64,000 nt of DNA from Hypholoma sublateritium FD-334 SS-4 (taxonomy: Eukaryota > Basidiomycota > Agaricomycetes > Agaricales > Strophariaceae). The position numbers and the translations under genes were made by a program. The stretch's first letter is position 1. Each line of letters begins with the position of its first letter. The notes beneath the pieces are model-generated. The model worked only from the letters and a program-made list of their open reading frames with translations, was not told where the DNA came from and did not search any database. Of the stretch, positions 12,501 through 23,852 are shown one piece after another. The DNA is taken from positions 248,001 through 312,000 of the forward strand of contig KN817556.1 of the NCBI GenBank assembly GCA_000827495.1. Direction: 5' to 3'.

Positions 12501-12957
12501 GCGGAGTTCGGGGGGGTTGGGAGTGGCGACACCTGGCTCGCAGTCGGCGCGAAAATCGGCGCCGGCGATTGCTGCCTGCTCGCCGCGGGTGAGGGATGCT
12601 GTCCGGGAGTCGGGAGAGGGCGGGTGCGTGCGACAGGCTGCGGGCTCGCCGTCGGCGTGTCATCGATCCCTGGTGGCAGGTCCAGATCCGCCGGATGTTC
12701 GAAGACTACCCTGGGTGGTATGGCGGAGAGCTGGATGTACACCCTTCAATTTTCAACGTTAGTCAATGCTCTAGACCCCCTCCCCATCCTGACGAACCAT
12801 TTCTGTTGGCTGTGTAAAGAATTGACGTTAGTTTTCGTATATGGACATTATGAAGAGAGACATACGTAGACTCGAGGTATGCGGTCCAGCCTGGGGGAAG
12901 GGGTCTGTCGTCGGGATTGACTGCTACTTGCGTCTGTGTAGCGGCCATGCCTTGCAT
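9557..12957 (-). CDS. Large glutamine-rich protein with N-terminal WW-like segment
   Basis: Main exon 9557 to about 12741 encodes about 1061 residues. An upstream exon (12866-12957, ATG 12957 or 12948) encodes RPLPPGWTAYLES, the front half of a WW domain. The back half, IPPRVVFEHPADLDLPPG, opens the main exon. The second conserved tryptophan is F here, and the exact splice joins between 12741 and 12866 are unresolved. WW domains bind proline-rich peptides. The body has proline/serine-rich repeats, a less repetitive block (RIAAQLIAKTTGNVLSSVV), a long Q-rich zone with QQQ, HAQ and WQPN repeats, and a C-terminal zone of repeated NI(L/F)NSFTQ-FQPD-like units ending in GNC. Cells may use it as a scaffold or regulator with prion-like character, but the function is unknown. 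A rearranged copy lies at 5313-7178. Confidence 0.75.
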
Positions 12958-14580
12958 AGGACTCTATATCAAGGATTGAAAAAAGAGGCCGGAGACAAGT
13001 GGCGGAACAGGAGGGTGTGCAGCCGCAGGACCATCCTGCCGTTTTAAAGCGTATCGATCCGTGTACATCGAAAGTTAACACGCATTGAGATCATGCGATA
13101 GACGGTTGTCGCTGTCAGTTCATTGTGCCTGGTGGTTTCGGTTAACAAGTCAGGGCAATCAAAAATCACATCTTCGGCAATGCACCGGAATGAATTTGGC
13201 AGTGCTGAAGCAGTGCTCGCATTCACTGTGGCACGCTTCTTCTCTGCACCATGCCTGTGCAAATGCGATCCTGTTTGAGAGGATGGATAGCTTTGAATGT
13301 CGCGGCGTCTGGACCCGAGCCTGACGAAGAGAAACAGATGAAGCCAGGCGAAGGTGTCAATCTGCCGAACGACAAATCTTTATCAGCTTTGGAGCCAGTC
13401 GGAAATCTGCCCAACTGAAGTCAAACTGAAGTAGGAGATTAACCAAATCCCAGCTGATGCGGTCTGTGCATGACATAAAGAAGAATCAGCAGTAATCAGC
13501 GCTCGACAGCAGGCGCTTGCCTATCACTTCGCAGGCATCAAATACGAAGTTGGGATCATCACAATAAGTAAGTGGAGATCACCGGACGTCTTGCGAAGTT
13601 TCGGCCCTGCAGTGGGACCTGTGTGCGGATTTCTAGGGAGGTAAGAGGAGACTTGCAGGCAATTTTAGGCCTGAGTATTCGGAGTCCGGATCCATCAGCC
13701 CTTTCGACATTAATTCGGCCGGAATGCAGATGGAATGCGTGTGAAGATAGGTGGATGTACACGCCAAAATCGAAGCGTTCAGTCAAGTGGTACAGTGCCG
13801 CAGGAAGTCCACGAGCCAAAGCAATCTTTCATCATGAATACTTCGTTGATGCTGCTTTTCGGAGTAAGTATGTACATAGAGATTTTAGCGTGAAAAGTGG
13901 GCTAGTATAATAATTTATTAATATGCAAGCAGTTGGCAAGCAGGCTGAGGCCTGAGAGAGGATCAAACTGTAGTGGTCTTCGCATTGGACGATCAAGTTC
14001 TTCGGAGGTTACTCTTACATAACGCTGCACACCTTCGAGCGCCCGTTGAATCGGCGCAGTACGTCAATGCGGCGACAGCGGTTGGGGAACGCTTGTCAAT
14101 CACCGAGGATACTTCTTTCTCCAATTTTTGTCTGTTTACACCTGAGCGTGGAAGGACGGTATCCATCCTGAAAATAACATGACACAGATATCAGGATTCA
14201 GAAGCAAAGACCAAGGTCAGATAAACACCAAAAAGAACGAGTCTGCCCGAAATAGCGCCCATATTGTAGACGGTAGATTCTCTAGGATGCATAAAATACT
14301 GATTTAAGCACTGCATGAGTAAAACATTTGTACAGAATTGTGGTAGCTAGCTGGATGGATATATAACAGACGCATAAAACTAAACTATGAGAGGAGAGAT
14401 TCTAATCATACGCACAAACAGAGAGAGAAGACTGATGCTGCCATCGATTACAATGAAACGGGTCCCAATTGAGAGGCACTGCCATGAGAAAGGAGAATTC
14501 CGACATGTCGCCATTTACCAGTCACCTCCCCCGTCATCGCCTCCCCAATCTATACAGGGTAAAATTAGTTGAACGCCATT
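12958..14580. other. Intergenic region
   Basis: Between the promoter of the large glutamine-rich gene and the end of the glycine-rich gene. Short open frames occur (for example 13572-13910 plus) but lack recognisable motifs or splice partners. I see no RNA gene or repeat. Confidence 0.5.
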
Positions 14581-15379
14581 TCAGCCGCCGATAAGAGCTC
14601 GCGCACCACCACCGTTATTATCGTTATTGTCCCCGAAATCATCAATCGCATCCGCGATTAGCAGTCCACCCAGCAAACCACCGCCAACTACATGAAAGCG
14701 AAAGTAGACAAGTCAGATGAAGCGCGACGGACGGCAGCCGGATACGGCCCGCTGTTGCCGAGGCGGTGAAATGCACGCACCTCCGAGCGCAAGACCGCCC
14801 ATGCCAATGCCTGATTTCTTCGGCGGCGCCTGCTGGTAGACGACCTGCTGCTGGGGGTACCCGCCCCCACCATATCCGCCACTAGTATTGCTGCTGTGCT
14901 TGCCCATCAGGCCGCCAAGCATGCCGCCTTCGATATCAGATGCACGCGATCGGGACAACGGCAGGGGGACAAAAGAGTTGGGAGCGATACGCACAGCAAA
15001 AATAAGCACACCCGTGAGTCGGGGAAACGCAGGATCAGGAGAATCACGTACCGAGCCCACCTTTCCCAGCGGCCTGGGTCTGCGCGGGAGGCTGTCCGTA
15101 CTGTCCTTGCTGCCCATATCCAGCGCTGCCGCCATAATCGCGTTGCTCGCCGTATGCATTTCCCCCACTCCACTGCTGTTGCTGTTGCGGCTGCTGCTGG
15201 TAGCCGCCTCCCGACGACCCGCCGTAGGGATTTGGGTTCGGCGAACCATTGTAGCCGCCGTCATAGCCACCGCCGTAACCGCCGCCGTAGCTTCCACCGT
15301 AACCCGCGCCTCCGTTTACGGGAGGCGCGGAGGGGGGCGGGGCGTATTGGGGCTGAGGCGCCGGCGGTGGCGGTCCCAT
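14581..15379 (-). CDS. Small glycine/proline/glutamine-rich protein with hydrophobic glycine-rich C-terminus
   Basis: Three exons: 15052-15379 (or a little longer upstream), 14781-14927 and 14581-14687. Donors are GTACGT and GTGCGT, with phase 1 at both joins, giving about 193 aa. The N-terminal half is proline-rich (MGPPPPAPQPQYAPPP), followed by GGYGGGYDGGYN-type repeats and a QQQPQQQQQ tract. The C-terminal third carries KKSGIGMGGLALGG continuing into VGGGLLGGLLIADAIDDFGD, a glycine-rich hydrophobic stretch followed by acidic residues. That arrangement is seen in many small uncharacterised fungal proteins, where the hydrophobic part could be a membrane segment. The first ATG in frame is at 15379, and a short upstream exon cannot be excluded. 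No function can be assigned. Confidence 0.8.
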
Positions 15380-17138
15380 GGGATGGTTCCAGGAAGTCAC
15401 CGGAGGTGTCGCGCGCGTGTTAACATAGAACCTGAGTCACTCCGCGTCAACACCGCATAACCGATAATTATGTGTAAAATGGGGCTCACCATGCCTTGTA
15501 GCTGCCCGAGCAAGAACGCAGATTAATTAGCAAGCGGTTAATGAGCGATACTGATCGCTTTGCCGATCGCGTGGACGCACTTGTTGTCGAACTGGGAGAT
15601 CCAACCCTCGGGGAGGGGCCGGGTATCTGGATTGGAGTTATAGGGCGGAGGAGACGCCATGGCGAGATGAAAGAGGGTGAGTTAGGAGGATATCGCCTCA
15701 GGTTGGCTTATATCGGTGGGTTAGCACAGGATCACGCAGCTGCTGGGGCTGTGCTGGGGTCCGTGCATTGCTCAGCTGACGGAGGCGGTTACGCGCGCCC
15801 GAGCCAAACCCTATTGGCTCCCCGGACTTCCGTCCTGCCACATCCGCCCGACTGGTCCAGACTTCCGCTGCTAGTACTATGTATGTGGTCGCTGTTACGT
15901 GCACGCCGACGGGACTACGCTAAACGCCGTTCAACAGTGGACGAATATTACTTCGTCTGTCTGCTCACTTCCGCGAGTTGTAACTTGTGACTCGGAGCCT
16001 CACCGCGTGGTAGACAAGCTATGCTGTCCCAGTGTGTTGCACCATCTAGAAAGGGGACGAGGTCGTGGATGACGCAATCCTACGGAAGTCAGATAAGGAT
16101 ACGCGAGCAACCAGTGTAAGTCGATAGATAGCATGACGCATATGCGCAAGTCGAACGCGTATACGCCGCGGCGGCGAGTCGCGTGGAATCTGGATGACGC
16201 ATCCACAGTCATATTGGTACTTTTCTGTGGTGATGTGTAGGTTGGAATTATGTAAAAGTGGAAAACTCAGGTCAGCGTTGTAATAAACTTCCAAGCGAGT
16301 TATATGACTAACTTTCTTCTTGCATTGGGTCTCTAGTTCGTGTTCACATTCTTGAATTTGAGGGTCCCAGGCGGCGAACCGTCGACAATATTTTCGTCCG
16401 TCGCGTAGTGGGGGATCTCGGATTCTCTGTTGTCGATCTCGTTGAAGAATCAGGATACAGAACAATGCAAAGTGACCTTCATGCACCCCCGAGTTTGAGA
16501 TGAGGAAAGACGGGTCACTACTCTCTTCACAGCCAGAACAGGTAAACTGCTTTCTTCCTTACGTTTGCACGTTGGCTCAAAGAAATTTGAGGCCAGCTCA
16601 AAACTTTTTTACATGATGCCTACCGCGCGTCCAAGACGGTCATCTAATCCTAGATATCCATGAATGCCGTACCTGGACTATGGTGGGCCACATCGTACGG
16701 CGATCGTAACGGTGGCCTACAGGCAATGAACCTTGCGTTGTTCTTACGTGGCTTCTAGGATGATTACAGTGGACCACAGCTGGCCAGCCGTTGAAAGGGA
16801 CATAAGCCACATCGCTCATCTACGTGACGGGGTTACAATTCGCATTGTCCCAACTGGTACCCATTATAGGCCACCGTAGTCCACCAACAGTCGGGCTAGC
16901 TGCTATAAAGTCGTTCTGGGCGATATATGCTGTGGTATCGTCGCTTTGCCTCCTTCACAAATATTAATCACGACCCAGGCATTTTCGACAAGAAATGGTT
17001 TCTTCATCTGGTCGAGTTCTCGAAGTCGTCTCCAAAGACCGGAAATCACCTTAGTGAGTCTTGAGTATCTTTATTGTTACACTTGTTTTTCCACAAAGTC
17101 GCGGCTATGCACCATTACTGACTTCGTATTTATTCCAA
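15380..17138. other. Intergenic region
   Basis: 1.8 kb between the glycine-rich gene and the F-box-like gene. Open frames at 15541-15990 (plus) and 16046-16486 (minus) have no recognisable motif. I see no repeat or RNA gene. Confidence 0.5.
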
Positions 17139-18852
17139 ATGTATAGCAGTGCTCAGTCGCAAGTTTTTGCCTGTGCCGAACTGGTGGAAATGATATTAGA
17201 AGCACTTCCGTCTCCGTCAAGAAGAAAAAATATACTAGCAGTAGCCCTTTCCACGAAGGGCCTCCACTACATCGCTATCGCCGTCCTTTGGCGTACCTTG
17301 CCTAAGATTTCTCCATTGTCGGCCCTGATCTCCAGCCTCGAGAACCTTGATCGATCTTCAGTGCGTATTTTCGGACAATTTATTGTCAAGGCGGTAACCC
17401 GGATGCGACAACTTGTAGTTCTCGACTGTGGTCGTCGCCAGCAGGGATGCGTCCGCTGTGGGAAAATACTGCCGATACGTCCGCCATCTCGACTTGAAAG
17501 AACTCGAAGAACCTTTCATGGTCAGCAAATTCATGATCCTCTTGTACCAATATCGACAGAACTATATCGCATTCCCTATCCTCCGGACCTTAAGCGTGTG
17601 TGTTGATAAACTTATTCCTGGTGCGCTGACGATGCTTGGCCTGTCTCTGTCGAGGTCCCTGCCAAAAGTTACCCTGTCCGGGATAGACCGCAACAATCAG
17701 TCTGACGTTGTAAAATATCTTGCTCGTCACTCATCCTATCCTCAAGCCAAGGGGTGTAGTCTCACACTGAAGGGAATGTTCATCGTTGATGTTCTTCGCG
17801 CTTTGAAGGGTGCATATGTTGAAACGCTCACCATGGATGCCCCGATTGGCGCCCCGCAAGCTGTACTTGGCGTCGTTTCAGAAATACATGGTCTACGGAA
17901 TATGTCGATCATTCACCGGAATGAATCGGTGGATACGTCGGATGCCAGCTCCCTTCCCAGTGCCCCATTCAGGAACAGTATCCATCGGCTTGCAATTGCA
18001 GGCCACGCGGCACAAATATTCGCATATCTGGAAAACATGGCAGGCATGGAGATGCTCTCATCGTTGTGTCTTCAATTCGCTCTTCCGATGCGAGATCAGC
18101 ATGAAAAAGTCGCGGAATTTTCTCTGCAGGAACGCTGTATTCTTTCCGCCGCGAATTCTGCGCCCTCTGTGGAGTCGCTCGAGATCTCTGACGACGATGG
18201 TACGATTGGACCCTTTGAATGGAACGCACTCACGCACGTCAGCAAATGGAAGTCCCTCAAGCATCTCGACGTGAATATCTATAGGGCGGCACTCGGTGCA
18301 CGCACGGCGCGGACGCGGCGCCCATGGCACTTCAAGGGATGGGAGTCGCTCGAGACGCTGCGCGTGCACGTATACCACTGGAGCGTGCGCGTTGCTCGCC
18401 CCTTCAAAGACTTCCTGGCTCTACAGCTCTCGCCGCTGGACCTGCGCGGCATCGCGGACTGCTGCCCCCGTCTACGCAGTCTCCGCATCACGCTCGCGCT
18501 ACCCCTGACCGTACCCGTACTCGCCGCCATGAAGCAGGCATTGCCAGCGGGTGTTGTGCAGCGCCGGACGCGCCAGAAACCCGCGCCTGCGCATGGGCTT
18601 CAAGAGCTCACTATCTGGGTGTTCACCCGCACGTACGAGGACGAGCCTGTGCCGCTGGATGCGCAGGTTAGGGAAGGACACGGTGCTGTGTTTGCGCAGT
18701 ATTTGGGACTTGCTTTTCCTCAGCTGGAAGACGTGAGATTCGTGGCGACGGATCCGGAAGGGCGGAATGAACCACATCCACACAGCTTGCAGTGGTGCGA
18801 GGCACTGGAAGGCATGGTGGTTGAATACAGGCAACATCAAGCCAATAAATGA
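17139..18852 (+). CDS. F-box/leucine-rich-repeat-like protein
   Basis: ATG at 17139 (MYSSAQSQVFACAELVEMIL). Exon 1 is 17139-17360. A 58-nt intron (GTGCGT...CTTGTAG) then joins to 17419-18852, giving about 551 aa. The N-terminal ELVEMILEALPSPSRRKNIL and the following ALSTKGLHYIAIAVLWRTL match the pattern of agaricomycete F-box-like proteins (a helical box, then a conserved LW). The remainder is a series of irregular leucine-rich segments (VRHLDLKELEE, LRTLSVCV, LKHLDVNIY, LETLRVHVY, LRSLRITLALPL) that would form a solenoid. F-box proteins usually present substrates to an SCF ubiquitin ligase through Skp1. The substrate cannot be deduced. It differs clearly from the shorter family next door. 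The second half (from about 18280) is much more GC-rich than the first half. Confidence 0.8.
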
Positions 18853-19000
18853 CAGTATTTCTAAATGCGTTCACGTTGTATCCAAGAACAACTGACCGTC
18901 ATTGTCCCTTTCCTCCATGTACATCTAAAATCTGTGGAAGGTCGTGCAGCACATCCTTCGCTTGGCAGCGCGTGACTACATTTATTTCTATTGTAACTAC

Positions 19001-19243
19001 GAGTAGTTATGGACGCTGAGTGGCTGTCTTGAACGAGGAAACCCTTACTTTGCTTGGCGTCCAAGATCGATCAGGAGTAGTACTTACTTAAATGGAAATA
19101 ACTTCCATATCGGGGCTTCATGTTATACCACCGCGACGTTCAACTTTTAGACATTTGATGTTCAGCGTCCTGGGAAGTTCCATGTCTTCGTCATTGCAAG
19201 AGCGCTCGGAGAGTGTTTTCGTACATCGGACGCAATCGTATCT
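19001..19243. repeat. Direct repeat, copy 1 of a shared 3' flank
   Basis: This stretch begins GAGTAGTTATGGACGCTGAG and ends CGCAATCGTATCT. It is closely matched at 21640-21873 with a few substitutions and small indels, and more loosely at 24441-24590. Looser similarity starts about 35 bp earlier (CAGCGCGTGACTAC). It marks the boundary of the tandemly duplicated F-box-like units. Confidence 0.85.
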
Positions 19244-19440
19244 GTTGGTAATCTGAACTCAGGCTCTGATATGATTTGGATACATTCCCTACTCATAACT
19301 CAATAATTTTAATGATATGGACTCTCGTTGGATGGGTAAACTGGCGGAGGAGCGGGCTCCGCGACTTGGACTACTTATTAGAGAGCATGTTCAGGGAAGA
19401 CCTGGAAAAACGACTTAGTGGTGTTCTAGGTAGTAGGATA

Positions 19441-19841
19441 TGGCTGGGAGAAATAGTCTTGAAGAGCTAGAGCTGCATATAATAATTTCCGTCAGTGAAG
19501 GCATGCATTGCACGGATTCAGGCGATTTCACAAACCTCGACGGAGTGCTCACCGAACACGGCGCCTTCCCAAAGTTGCGCAGAGTTTCTATCGCGCTTGA
19601 CTGGAATCATTATACGGATTCGGATTCGGATGACGAGGATGAGGAAGTAAAATCAAACATAATTAACAAAACTCCTCATCAACTCCTTATCTTCGAGATC
19701 ACGAAAAACAAAATCAACTGCTGGAACACTACAGTGGAGCAAGGGCATTTCGTGAGGCTCTGTAGTGTTCCAGCAGTTGATTTTGTTTTTCGTGATCTCG
19801 AAGATAAGGAGTTGATGAGAAGTTTTGTTAATTATGTTTGA
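19441..19841 (+). pseudogene. Relic of the F-box-like family (second half of exon 2 only)
   Basis: The frame reads MAGRNSLEELELHI, then GMHCTDSGDFTNLDGVLTEH and GAFPKLRRVSIALDW. It ends with FVRLCSVPAVDFVFRDLED. These match the C-terminal part of the complete copies at 20074-21429 and 22534-23852. The whole first exon and the first part of exon 2 are missing. The sequence between the acidic DSDDEDEE stretch and the final FVRL block has been replaced by an inverted copy of the downstream end (see the hairpin at 19644-19850). That copy is translated as an unrelated insert. No start region or promoter resembling the family is present, so I take it as a non-functional remnant. Confidence 0.8.
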
Positions 19842-19850
19842 TTTTACTTC
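19644..19850. repeat. Long near-perfect inverted repeat (91-bp arms, 25-nt loop)
   Basis: Left arm 19644-19734 and right arm 19760-19850 are reverse complements along 91 positions with a single mismatch, separated by 25 nt. For example, the left arm ends CTGGAACACTACAG and the right arm starts CTGTAGTGTTCCAG. The right arm is the original family C-terminus (RLCSVPAVDFVF...) and the left arm is its inverted copy. Transcription from either strand would give a very stable hairpin RNA. Confidence 0.95.
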
Positions 19851-20073
19851 AATTGTACTGATGTACGTATATCATTCTAAATACAAACCTCTACGTATGT
19901 CAATGCTCAGCGCTCAGCGCTAAACGGGCATTCCGGGTGTAGCAATTATTGAAAATATTTATGTTCGATGAGTGATGCCTGTAGGGTTTAAACTTAGTCC
20001 ACAAACCAAACACAAACGCACGCTCTCACGGACCTCAATAATTGTCTCGCCCATCATTCTGATACTCTTCAAC

Positions 20074-21429
20074 ATGGACTATCGTGCTCAAATCGTTCCG
20101 TATGATATTCTGGCCACAATTGCTGATCAAGTAGCGATTGCAGTTCCCGTAACACGACGAGAGGCTACACTCCGAGCATTATCACAGACATGCAAGTTCA
20201 TGGTTCCAGTGTGCCGTCGACACCTCTTCTCCTCAATTCGGCTTCATGGCAGTAAGGTCAGCTACCAGAACCTAATGAACCTTCTCGAGGAAAAACCCGA
20301 AGTTGCTTCCTACGTCAGGACGCTATGGTGCACCCTCAGGCCGCTCCCCAACGAACACGAAAATGGCGTACTGGAGGCTCTGCTAAGACACTCAACTTCA
20401 CCAGGGAACTCATCATCCCTACACAGCATCTCTCTCGACGCATCCTTTCGAACAGGGGACGAGTGGAGCGTACAGCCAGCATCTATGAGACGTCTTCTTA
20501 TATCCCTTATTCAGCTACCAACAATTATCGGTCTCCATCTGTCGGGCATTCAAGATTTTCCTGTGAATCAACTCTCGCTCTGCAGAGCCCTCAGACATCT
20601 CAGCCTCCAGGATGTCCGCGACTTTGCGCTGCTTGGTGATAACTCCTTGCCCACGGACTGTCGGGTCCCAACTCCTCTGTTGTTGGGCGTCTCCATGACC
20701 TCTTACAATAGCCTTGTGGTCCTCATGGATCCCAAGAAAGGTCCAAATGCACTCGGGCCAATCATTGACTTTAGCCTCCTCCAAGAAGCGACTTTCACTG
20801 TCTGCAAGCCTGTCGAGGTCGACCACATATGCAGGCTATTGAAAACGGCACAGAAACTTGAACGACTTTCAATCGAAGGTGAGTCAATTGGTTATATACG
20901 CAAATGTGAAACCTTTAAATCATAATTTTCATTATCTGAAATAGTTGATGACATGAGTGATGCCGTGAGACTGGAGGGCTTGGGGGCAATCCTGGCAACC
21001 AATGCCGCCTCAACGTCAACACTCAAATCAATCTTCCTTCACAGTAACGTGGGATATATGAATAAAACCGCGCTGTGGGGACTCGATTGTGCGCTGCAGG
21101 ATTTGGCCGGGAAAAATATTCTTGAGGAGATCGAGCTGTGTATAAAAGTCTGCGTCGAGGAAGGCATGCATTGCACAGGGTCAGGCGATTTCCCTAACCT
21201 CGACAGAGTACTTACCGAGCCTGGTGCATTCCCCAAGTTGCGCAGAGTCGCTATTGAGTTCCACTGGAATTTCTACAAGCATGAGAATGAGGCTGAGGAG
21301 GACGAAGATCCCGAATGTTTTATTCCGGATAAAGTCACACGAGAACAGTTTGTGCGGCTCAGTAGTAATGTAGCGCTCGATTTTTCTTTTTGTGAAGACG
21401 AGCATATTGCCTGGTTGACTTATAGGTAG
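20074..21429 (+). CDS. F-box-like family protein, copy A
   Basis: Two exons, 20074-20878 and 20945-21429, about 429 aa, with a 66-nt phase-1 intron (GTGAGT...AAATAG). ATG 20074 follows a CTTCAAC context shared with copy B. The N-terminus IVPYDILATIADQ plus LRALSQTCKFMVPVCRRHLF is the family signature and looks like a short F-box-type helical region. After it come scattered leucine-rich segments (LMNLLEEKPEVASYVRTL, LSLIQLPTIIGLHL-type) and a conserved NALGPIIDFSLLQ motif. Exon 2 carries LWGLDCALQDLAGKN, GDFPNLDRVLTEPGAFPKLR and an acidic stretch. An SCF adaptor role is an inference from the fold pattern only. Nearest relatives are copy B and the minus-strand copies at 39-46 kb. Confidence 0.85.
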
Positions 21430-21639
21430 ACTGTACATACATCATGTAACATGCTTGATTCTAACTATTGGCGCTGATGAGACTGATGATGAAGCGCTGA
21501 AGAGGGACGACAGCGCGTGACTACGTATATTTCCATCATCTCACTATCACAACATTGTCACTGTAAAATTTTTCCTGAAAGCCGATGGATCTGATGGATT
21601 TTAAGTCCTACGACGGGTTACTACAGTGGTTAGAGGGCG

Positions 21640-22070
21640 AGTAGTTATGGACGCTGAGTGGCTGTCTTGAACGAGAAAACCCTTACTTTGCTTGGTGTCC
21701 AAGATCGATCAGGAGTAGTACTTACTTAAATGGAAATAACTACCATATCGGGGCTTCATGTTATATCATTCAACCGCGACGTTCAACGTTTAGACATTTG
21801 ATTCCATGTCTTCGTCATTGCAAGAGCCTGCAAGCGCGCTCGGAGAGTGTTTGCGTACAGACGCAATCGTATCTCCTTCGTTGCTATTATGAACTATCAT
21901 GCTCTCACGATTTATAAGTGTCTCCGACGACCATGATCTGCCCGATTGGCCGGCACATGGAGGACGCACAGAGCGCGCGCCTATCTACGGCGATTGCGCA
22001 CAAATAAAGTATCAATAGACTAGTTTAGCTGGTGGTTTCATGATGCGGTCGCACGTATGACACTTCCGTT
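21640..22070. repeat. Direct repeat, copy 2 of the shared 3' flank
   Basis: It lies downstream of copy A. The first 235 bp match copy 1 (19001-19243) closely. The extension from about 21900 to 22065 (CGACGACCATGATCT, GCGCGCCTATCTACGGCG, GCGGTCGCACG) matches copy 3 instead. Tandem duplication of a gene-plus-flank unit explains this. Confidence 0.8.
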
Positions 22071-22533
22071 ATACATACTACCAATGGTTTATGCGAATAG
22101 CATCCAGTTATTTTTGAGCTGTAGAGAGCATATCGGCGCGTCAGCTACACTGGGTATCAGGTCTCCGAGAAGGGGTGGAAAGGTGGGAAAAGGGAGAGAG
22201 TGCTGGCGCTTGGTCAGCCAACTTGAACCTATGGTACCTAGCCAATACTAGGCGTCTTTATATTATAAACGCAACATCCCAGCTCACAATCTCCGCCATT
22301 ATCCATTCGGTCTGGTCGGGGGAGATACTGCCATATATGTAGGTGCAATATAGTATTGCTACCGAGCGGATTTAAATAAATCAGCGACCGATGACAGCCG
22401 CTGACACTATCTCTAATCCTCTCCGATGATCTAAATCTGAAGTGGAAAACGAGAGGGAGCACTAGTAGTGTCGGCTCTCACGGTGCTCGCACTGTCCTTA
22501 AGATTGTGCCGCCATTCTATCTCTCACTTCAAC

Positions 22534-23852
22534 ATGTACGATCCCGCGCAAACCCTTCCTCATGACGTTCTGGCCTTAATCGCTGATCAATTAGCGAGCG
22601 AGAACTTTGGATTTTCCCCAGATACAGCTACTCTCCGAGCACTATCACAGACATGCAAATTCATGGTTGCAGTGTGCCGTCGATATCTTTTCGCGGAAAT
22701 TCGGCTTGATTGTTGTAGTGAGGTCCATTACAAGACCCTGATGGACCTCCTCCGGGAAAAAATCGAAACCGCGTCCTATGTCAGGGAACTATATTACGCC
22801 GTTCAGGAGGTCCCCGACAAACACCTGGATGGTATACTGGAGGCGCTGTTGGGACACTCGATTTTCCTGCGCCATATTTATTTTGAACGATCAATGGGCC
22901 AGTGGAGCAAGCAGCCAGAGTCCATTCAACGTGTTCTTACATCCCTCATTCAATTACCCACAGTTACTTGCCTTCGTCTCTCAGACATTCAGGATTTCCC
23001 GGTGAATCACATCTCACTCTGCGGAGGCCTCAAAATTCTCTCCCTCACCCGCATCACTGACTTTGCGCTGCATGATGTCAGCTCTTTTCCTGCCGGGTGG
23101 ACAGTCCCGACTCCTTTGTCGTTGGAAATCATGACGGCTGACTCTTTCGGAGGTTTGGCTATTATCATGGGCACTGACAACGGTCCAAATGCCCTCGCGC
23201 CAATCGTGGATTTCGGCCGTCTCCAGCATGCGCATTTTGATATGCAGTCTGACCCTGCCGCGGTTAATCAGGTATGCAAGATTTTGAAGACGGCACAGCA
23301 ACTTAAATCGATTAAATTGAACGGTGAGTAGCCGTTAGATTACAGGCGATGTGGAATCTAAAGTCGTAATCTGGAACAGTCGATGACAAAACTGACGCGG
23401 TGCGGTTGTCGAGCTTGGGGCCAGTCCTTGCAGCCCACACCCCCTCAACTCTAACATCGATCACCATCGAAAGTGAGGTTGAATGGCGTGAGAACGAAAC
23501 TACGCTGTGGGGACTCGACAAGGTACTGCAAGATATGGCCGGGCGGAATGTCCTTGCGTGGCTAGACCTGTTTATCGTGATCACCACCGGTGATCAGATG
23601 CAGCAGTTCATGGATTTAGGCGACCTTCTCGATCTCGACAGAGTGCTTACCGAGCCAGGTGCATTCCCCGCGTTGCGCTCGGTCGCATTCGAGCTCAGAT
23701 GGAATATATTTTGCGCCGGTTATTACTTTGAGGACGATGAAGATGACGATGAAGATGACTTTGTGGATCATGGCAGAGTGACGCGAGAGGACTTCCCGCG
23801 TCTCTGCGATTTTCCGGGTGTTAAATTTTCGTTTTCTGAAAGTGACGACTAG
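22534..23852 (+). CDS. F-box-like family protein, copy B
   Basis: Exons 22534-23323 and 23380-23852, about 420 aa, with a 56-nt phase-1 intron (GTGAGT...GGAACAG) at the same position as in copy A. The N-terminus TLPHDVLALIADQL and LRALSQTCKFMVAVCRRYLF carries the family signature. Other matches to copy A are SLIQLPTVTCLRLSDIQDFP, NALAPIVDFGRLQ, LWGLDKVLQDMAGRN and LDRVLTEPGAFPALR. The C-terminus is strongly acidic (DDEDDDEDD) before the final REDFPRLCDFPGVKFSF. Residues expected at the family positions are intact and there is no frame break, so it looks functional. About 250 nt upstream of ATG there are short open frames of no evident value. The 3' flank carries repeat copy 3. Confidence 0.85.

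Noticed and set aside
17361..17418. Apparent frameshift in the F-box/LRR-like gene
   Set aside because: A 58-nt intron with GTGCGT donor and TAG acceptor restores the frame, so no damage is needed.
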